Notes under the pieces: generated by a model
The model's database searches: none
Told to the model about the DNA's origin: nothing
Seen by the model: only the letters and a program-made list of their open reading frames with translations
Assembly: GCA_019057385.1 (NCBI GenBank)
Contig: JAHQJS010000004.1
Coordinates: 1,008,727-1,072,726 of the forward strand
DNA length: 64,000 nt
Source of the DNA: Candidatus Borrarchaeum weybense
GTDB lineage: Archaea > Asgardarchaeota > Sifarchaeia > Borrarchaeales > Borrarchaeaceae
Direction: 5' to 3'
Made by a program: the position numbers and the translations under genes
Shown here: positions 61,737 to 64,000 of the stretch, piece by piece
Layout: each line of letters starts with the position of its first letter
Numbering within the stretch: the first letter of the stretch is position 1

Positions 61737-62810
61737 TTAAATTGTTGGAGAAATGGTCGCTTTTTCCTCCTCGATATCTTTCATGGATCGCTTGTGAGCA
61801 ATGTAGGCACCTATAACGGCGACTGCCAGAAGTCCAAGAAGAATTATGTCATGATATTCACCGTAAAGATTGCCTCCGACTGCTGTACCGGCTGTAGTGA
61901 ACTCAAGCAATATTGGGAAGAATAGAACTCCAAGTAATATTGAGAAACCATAGACTCCTAGGGCATAGACTAATGTTCGCTTCCATTTGAGGACACGTAC
62001 GACTACCATAAGAGTAGCGATACTAATTGTTGGTGCTGCCAGCAGAAATACTAATGCTGCGCCTGGGCTCATCCCGAGTGCTAAAAATGTGGCCGCCAAT
62101 GGAATTTCAACGGGAGGAATGACAAACAAGGGGATTCCTATAAATGCCGCGAGCAGATAAGCGGTCAAACCTGTTGAGCCCATAGTACTTTCAATCCAGA
62201 CCGGTGGTAAAACTGTTCTTAATAATGCCGCTACGAACACACCTACCACAATGAGCCAGAGTATTTCTTTGATATAGTCCCAGGTGTACGTCATAGCCTT
62301 TTTCATTCTCGAGACAAAAGATACAACGACTTTTGGTTTCATGCGCCGTACTTTCCGTACTTTCTGTGCCTCTTCTTGCTCTTCCTTGCCAAAAACGAGG
62401 TCTACAACGATACCAACTGCTATTGCAATAAGAACTGCACCAATAATTCTTGCAATTCCTAAACCGACATTTAACAATCCCATGGTGAGTAGAACACCTA
62501 CTGGATTTATAGATGGACCTGCGATAAGGAACGTAACAGCGGGACCGATACCTGCACCTCTTCGTCTTATACCTGCAAATAATGGAAGTATCGCACAAGA
62601 ACATACGCCTAATAATGCACCAGCGGCGGTTGCTGTGACATAAGCATACCATCTTCCACTACCCAAGAGTCGTAAGAAGGTGTCCCTCGAAATAAATTCG
62701 CTAAAAATACCCGCCACAATGAACCCTACAGCTATACACCACCAGGCGTGGGAAAAATACTCGATTGCTATGATCCAAGTGCCAGTCAATATTTCTACAA
62801 TAGTTACCAT
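61737..62810 (-). CDS. PF03773-type permease (SO_0444/ArsP-like)
   Basis: A 357-residue membrane permease of the ArsP/YraQ group with about eight spans: TATAAGALLGVCSCAILPLFAGIRRRGAGIGPAVTFLIAGPSINPVGVLLTMGL is the diagnostic block (CSCAILP), and the second half repeats it (FIGIPLFVIPPVEIPLAATFLALGMSPGAALVFLLAAPTIS). Related proteins export Cu/Zn, methylarsenite or sulfur compounds, and often sit next to thioredoxin-like genes. First gene of a seven-gene operon; its ATG is 29 bp from a 24-bp palindrome. Confidence 0.88.
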   Translation of the reverse strand: MVTIVEILTGTWIIAIEYFSHAWWCIAVGFIVAGIFSEFISRDTFLRLLGSGRWYAYVTATAAGALLGVCSCAILPLFAGIRRRGAGIGPAVTFLIAGPSINPVGVLLTMGLLNVGLGIARIIGAVLIAIAVGIVVDLVFGKEEQEEAQKVRKVRRMKPKVVVSFVSRMKKAMTYTWDYIKEILWLIVVGVFVAALLRTVLPPVWIESTMGSTGLTAYLLAAFIGIPLFVIPPVEIPLAATFLALGMSPGAALVFLLAAPTISIATLMVVVRVLKWKRTLVYALGVYGFSILLGVLFFPILLEFTTAGTAVGGNLYGEYHDIILLGLLAVAVIGAYIAHKRSMKDIEEEKATISPTI

Positions 62811-62838
62811 TATTTTAGATCCTCACATAAGTAATATA

Positions 62839-62862
62839 TTATATCGTTATATGGCGATATAA
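62839..62862. promoter_or_regulatory. 24-bp palindrome operator before the permease operon
   Basis: TTATATCG-TTATATGG-CGATATAA: perfect 8-bp inverted arms with an 8-nt spacer, at -29 to -52 from the permease ATG, overlapping the likely TATA region. The ATATCG-CGATAT form is typical of ArsR-family repressor sites in related permease or sulfur operons. No ArsR gene lies beside it in the window. Confidence 0.6.
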
Positions 62863-62967
62863 TCATATTTCAATTATAAGTCTTTTGGTGAAGGATGATC
62901 TCAAGAGCATTTCACAGTTGATAAAAAGCTGATGTGTAATTCATTCTCTCTCTAAATTTTTCCTTGC

Positions 62968-63111
62968 TCATTTAACAAGCAAAAAGGTAAGAGCAATCAA
63001 GAGCAATATGTTTCCGAGGCAAAAAATAGTCTCTAATTGTCCAGTTGGAGATTCACACCACCTGAATAGGCAACCAAAACCCAGAATTATAGCTGCAATA
63101 GCTATACTCAC
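62968..63111 (-). CDS. 47-residue membrane protein
   Basis: GTG start at 63111 with a good AAGGAG ribosome site 4 nt upstream. The product is one N-terminal span (SIAIAAIILGFGCLF), a short polar loop (RWCESPTGQLE) with Cys, and a second span (LGNILLLIALTFLLVK). Two-span protein with Cys in both halves, between the TauE/SafE permease gene (upstream) and the operon permease (downstream) on the same strand. Probably a small transport accessory protein; family unknown. Missed easily because of its length. Confidence 0.6.
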   Translation of the reverse strand: MSIAIAAIILGFGCLFRWCESPTGQLETIFCLGNILLLIALTFLLVK

Positions 63112-63271
63112 GATCTCCTTCTTTTAATTAAGTCTTATACTTTGAAGTTATAAGGTCATTTGTAATTATGAAATCTAGAACACATGTTCCAATAGACACA
63201 CTTTATCTTGTGTAAAAAGGCTTTGGCTTTCATCCCCCCACCTGTAGGAAGAGGACTTCCAGACGATATAG

Positions 63272-64000
63272 TTAAATGGGAATTCCAAGCCAAGCAAAGA
63301 CCCCAATCAATCGTAAGCCTACATAGATATATAGGATTGCAAGTAAAATTTTGAGTTGCTTTGGCTGTATCCTATGAGTCATTGAGGCACCTAATTGGGC
63401 AGTTATAACACTGGTAGATGCGAGGGTTAAAAATGCAATTAAGTTAAACCAGCCGAAGCTATACGGAGGATATGCTGCAGTCTGTTGTAGAGATCCTAAA
63501 ATGCCAAAAGATACGGCACCCACAGAAGAGCCTATCACCATAGTACTTATCGAAATAAGGACTGCCGTATGTATGGGAATCTCAAGTAACGTATTTAGTA
63601 CCGGCATATAAACAAGGCCACCTCCAATGCCCATGAAATGGGCGACACCTCCAGATCCGAGTCCCCCTGCAACATATTTTTCTTTGTTTAACTCTTTTAA
63701 TTCCGCAACCTGTTTTGGTCTAGCCGTCATAAATCGATATGCCCCTATTATACATGCAATTCCGAAGAGTATTTTTAAAAGATAACCTGGGGCGAAGTAT
63801 GCTCCAACACTTCCAATAACAGATCCAATCCCGACAGGGATTGCATAGTATAAGTAATGTTGTTTCGGAAATGAAATTTTTTTGCTATGTTTCCAAGCAC
63901 CACTAAATGCTGTCGGCACTACTACTGCCATATTGGTTCCAAATGCGATTTTTACTGCAATATCAAGAGGCACGCCCATAAGTTCATTAAAACAAAAGAT
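63272..64000 (-). CDS. TauE/SafE-family permease, 5' end beyond the window
   Basis: At least 235 residues. TauE/SafE transporters move sulfite, sulfonates or other organosulfur compounds. LGSGGVAHFMGIGGGLVYMPVLNTLLEI and the opening GVPLDIAVKIAFGTNMAVVVPTAFSGAWKHSKK are the family signature. The frame remains open from 63979 to the window edge (FCFNEL), and family members have an additional GGG-containing N-terminal span, so the gene is cut by the window. About eight spans expected. Same strand as the permease operon, 160 bp before the small membrane gene. Confidence 0.85.
   Translation of the reverse strand: MFCFNELMGVPLDIAVKIAFGTNMAVVVPTAFSGAWKHSKKISFPKQHYLYYAIPVGIGSVIGSVGAYFAPGYLLKILFGIACIIGAYRFMTARPKQVAELKELNKEKYVAGGLGSGGVAHFMGIGGGLVYMPVLNTLLEIPIHTAVLISISTMVIGSSVGAVSFGILGSLQQTAAYPPYSFGWFNLIAFLTLASTSVITAQLGASMTHRIQPKQLKILLAILYIYVGLRLIGVFAWLGIPI

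Overview
The window is a clearly AT-rich archaeal chromosome segment. Evidence for Archaea: an ATP-dependent DNA ligase of the archaeal type, TATA-box promoters (for example at 35979-35990), a GTPBP1-like GTPase, an archaeal-type NDP-forming acyl-CoA synthetase alpha subunit, FeoA/FeoB/DtxR-type metal genes and many short NifX-like proteins. SDS22-like leucine-rich repeats, TPR proteins and a possible longin-like protein are reminiscent of Asgard or Bathyarchaeia-type genomes, but the phylum cannot be fixed from this sequence alone. No rRNA, tRNA, CRISPR array or intact insertion sequence was seen.

Layout. 1-5000: a V4R-like small protein, a small conserved protein behind a GC-rich structured leader and repeat cluster, DNA ligase and a PLP decarboxylase. 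5000-15500: a histidine cluster on the minus strand (hisD, hisG, hisC, then hisB, hisH, hisA) with a five-gene ferrous-iron (feo) operon lodged between hisC and hisB; hisF and hisI/E are not in the window. 15500-20300: small conserved proteins, an HNH nuclease and a gene-poor stretch. 20300-25750: a TPR-nitrilase gene with a broken 5' end and a RavA/ViaA-like (MoxR AAA+ / VWA) pair whose ATPase carries two C2H2 zinc fingers. 26200-38330: GTPBP1-like GTPase, acyl-CoA synthetase alpha, phenylacetate-CoA ligase, TPR protein, SfsA, a corrinoid-type methyltransferase, a VIT-family metal transporter and a divergent CofD-like protein. 38500-44700: glycosyltransferases, a HAD phosphatase and a glucosyl-3-phosphoglycerate synthase, probably compatible-solute synthesis. 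45100-56900: a metal/NifX region with tandemly duplicated DUF5320-like genes, five NifX-like modules (one fused to a CDF transporter), two ferredoxin-MinD ATPases, a DtxR regulator and a DUF134 regulator. 57200-64000: a split MgtE transporter with a PhoU-TrkA_C partner, then a compact seven-gene operon (permease, three thioredoxin-like proteins, two DGC proteins, one GcvH-like lipoyl carrier) and a TauE/SafE permease.

Two threads tie the region together. First, a 14-bp palindrome TTAGGnnnnCCTAA occurs as a tandem array before the feo operon (two perfect copies and one imperfect), once before the DtxR gene and once before the NifX/MinD operon; this looks like a local iron regulon read by that DtxR protein. 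Second, the 59382-62810 operon, preceded by a 24-bp palindrome, joins a membrane permease, CxxC thiol carriers, zinc-binding DGC proteins and a lipoyl carrier. I regard it as the best candidate for an undescribed thiol-, sulfur- or metalloid-handling system. Functional statements are from motif reading only; no database search was run.
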